Assembly: GCA_964625465.1 (NCBI GenBank)
Contig: CAZVFD010000015.1
Location: forward strand, 1-31,264
From: CAZLFQ01 sp964625465
GTDB lineage: Bacteria; Pseudomonadota; Alphaproteobacteria; Rickettsiales; Midichloriaceae
Length of the DNA stretch: 31,264 nucleotides
Direction of reading: 5' to 3'
This document shows positions 30,749-31,264 of the stretch, piece by piece (the stretch's first letter is position 1; each line of letters begins with the position of its first letter). Below the pieces are notes generated by a model. The model was not told where the DNA came from, made no database searches, and saw only the letters and a program-made list of their open reading frames with translations. The position numbers and the translations under genes are program-made.

Positions 30749-30850
30749 TTGGCTACCTGAATACTTGATTTATGGCCATTCTAACATGATGGCTTGAAGA
30801 GTAGAAGTAAATCTTGCTAAAAAGGGTTATAATTACTGCTTTGAAAAGAA

Positions 30851-30865
30851 GACTCTACCTGAGTC
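30851..30865 (-). terminator. Weak terminator candidate after the 116-aa gene
   Basis: On the minus strand GACTC-AGGTA-GAGTC forms a 5-bp stem followed by TTCTTTT, 11 bases after the stop of the upstream gene. The short stem keeps confidence low. Confidence 0.35.
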
Positions 30866-30875
30866 AAAATAGTGG

Positions 30876-31226
30876 TTATCTTTCGTTAGAAGGGGTTTGC
30901 TTATTGCTAACAGCCGTTTGCTGAGCCTTAAAAGCGTTTGAGGAGTCAATACCATAGATCACCCCAACGGCCAGAGGAGCTAGTATCATAGGAGGATAGC
31001 CTACGCAAGCTGCTGTAATCATAGGAGTTGCTAACGCGCCAAGTGTAGTAGAAGCGGTTTTTAACGCTACAGTTGCTGGAACGCTGCCTAGGTCAGCATC
31101 TTTTGTTGCTTTATATCCAGCAAATGCGCCAACAGCTGCAGAGATGCCTAGAAATGCATTAACTCCAACATCATGCCTATGCCAGAACTGTCTAGCTGCC
31201 TGTAAAAAAGATTTTGGGGCTGACAC
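30876..31226 (-). CDS. Small hydrophobic hypothetical protein (two or three membrane segments)
   Basis: 116 residues starting at a GTG (31226). The only upstream ATG in reach is out of frame and soon stopped, and no good Shine-Dalgarno is visible, so the start is uncertain. A basic, amphipathic N-terminus (SFLQAARQFWHRHDVG) precedes a Gly/Ala-rich hydrophobic segment (AFLGISAAVGAFAGY, about 24-38). A second lies at about 57-92 (TASTTLGALATPMITAACVG and ILAPLAVGVIYG). The polar tail is Gln/Lys/Ser-rich. I do not recognise the family. It stands alone upstream of cydA, in the same direction. Confidence 0.55.
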   Translation of the reverse strand: MSAPKSFLQAARQFWHRHDVGVNAFLGISAAVGAFAGYKATKDADLGSVPATVALKTASTTLGALATPMITAACVGYPPMILAPLAVGVIYGIDSSNAFKAQQTAVSNKQTPSNER

Positions 31227-31264
31227 CTGACTTTAACTAAGTTAGGATGTTGGCATGTATATAA

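Overview
The window comes from an AT-rich draft assembly: one 100-N gap and two 10-N gaps are scaffolding joins. Gene content points to an alphaproteobacterium, most likely a Rickettsiales-type intracellular or host-associated lineage (possibly Midichloriaceae-like). The reasons are the low GC, the tight overlapping genes, an alphaproteobacterial AddA, cbb3 oxidase genes of alphaproteobacterial type, a tandem-repeat protein, and an RND pump without an adjacent fusion protein. No 16S, tRNA or other phylogenetic marker RNA is present, so the taxonomy is inference. TAA, TAG and TGA all serve as stops, so the standard code fits.

Layout. 1-180 (-): start of a secreted protein cut by the window edge, divergent from plsY. 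294-2256 (+): plsY, a CCA-adding/poly(A) polymerase-family enzyme and a coupled 64-aa protein. 2275-2774 (-): a 38-residue tandem-repeat protein broken by the 100-N gap. 2853-3353 (+): ogt. 3490-7467 (+): a two-gene operon behind a strong promoter, pairing a large protein with a SAM-methyltransferase domain with a GMC flavin oxidoreductase that has a long N-terminal extension; this is the least explained unit. 7469-12769 (-): a cbb3 oxidase block in transcriptional order SafE/TauE-like membrane protein, ccoN, ccoO, ccoQ, ccoP, an unknown 180-aa protein, an unknown 56-aa acidic secreted protein, and fixH. 12849-19609 (+): an anchored FKBP-like protein, an RND permease and AddA helicase-nuclease. 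19692-21973 (+): a bufferin-type operon (DUF2282 precursor, DUF692/MNIO enzyme, DUF2063 partner, DoxX). 21997-23019 (+): an unknown protein. 23026-28163 (-): the classic rimP-nusA-infB-rbfA operon. 28230-30748 (-): cydA-cydB plus a 41-residue small subunit-like gene. 30876-31226 (-): an unknown small membrane protein.

How it fits together. Two oxygen reductases usually associated with low oxygen (cbb3 and a CIO-type bd oxidase) suggest life at low or fluctuating oxygen. The copper-dependent cbb3 oxidase, the SafE-like protein with a His/Cys-rich N-terminus and the bufferin operon suggest copper handling as a shared theme, though no regulatory link is visible. The most notable items are the methyltransferase/GMC pair, the bufferin operon in this kind of genome, the two unknown genes inside the cbb3 block, the repeat protein, and terminator-like hairpins placed directly in front of the fixH and rimP starts.
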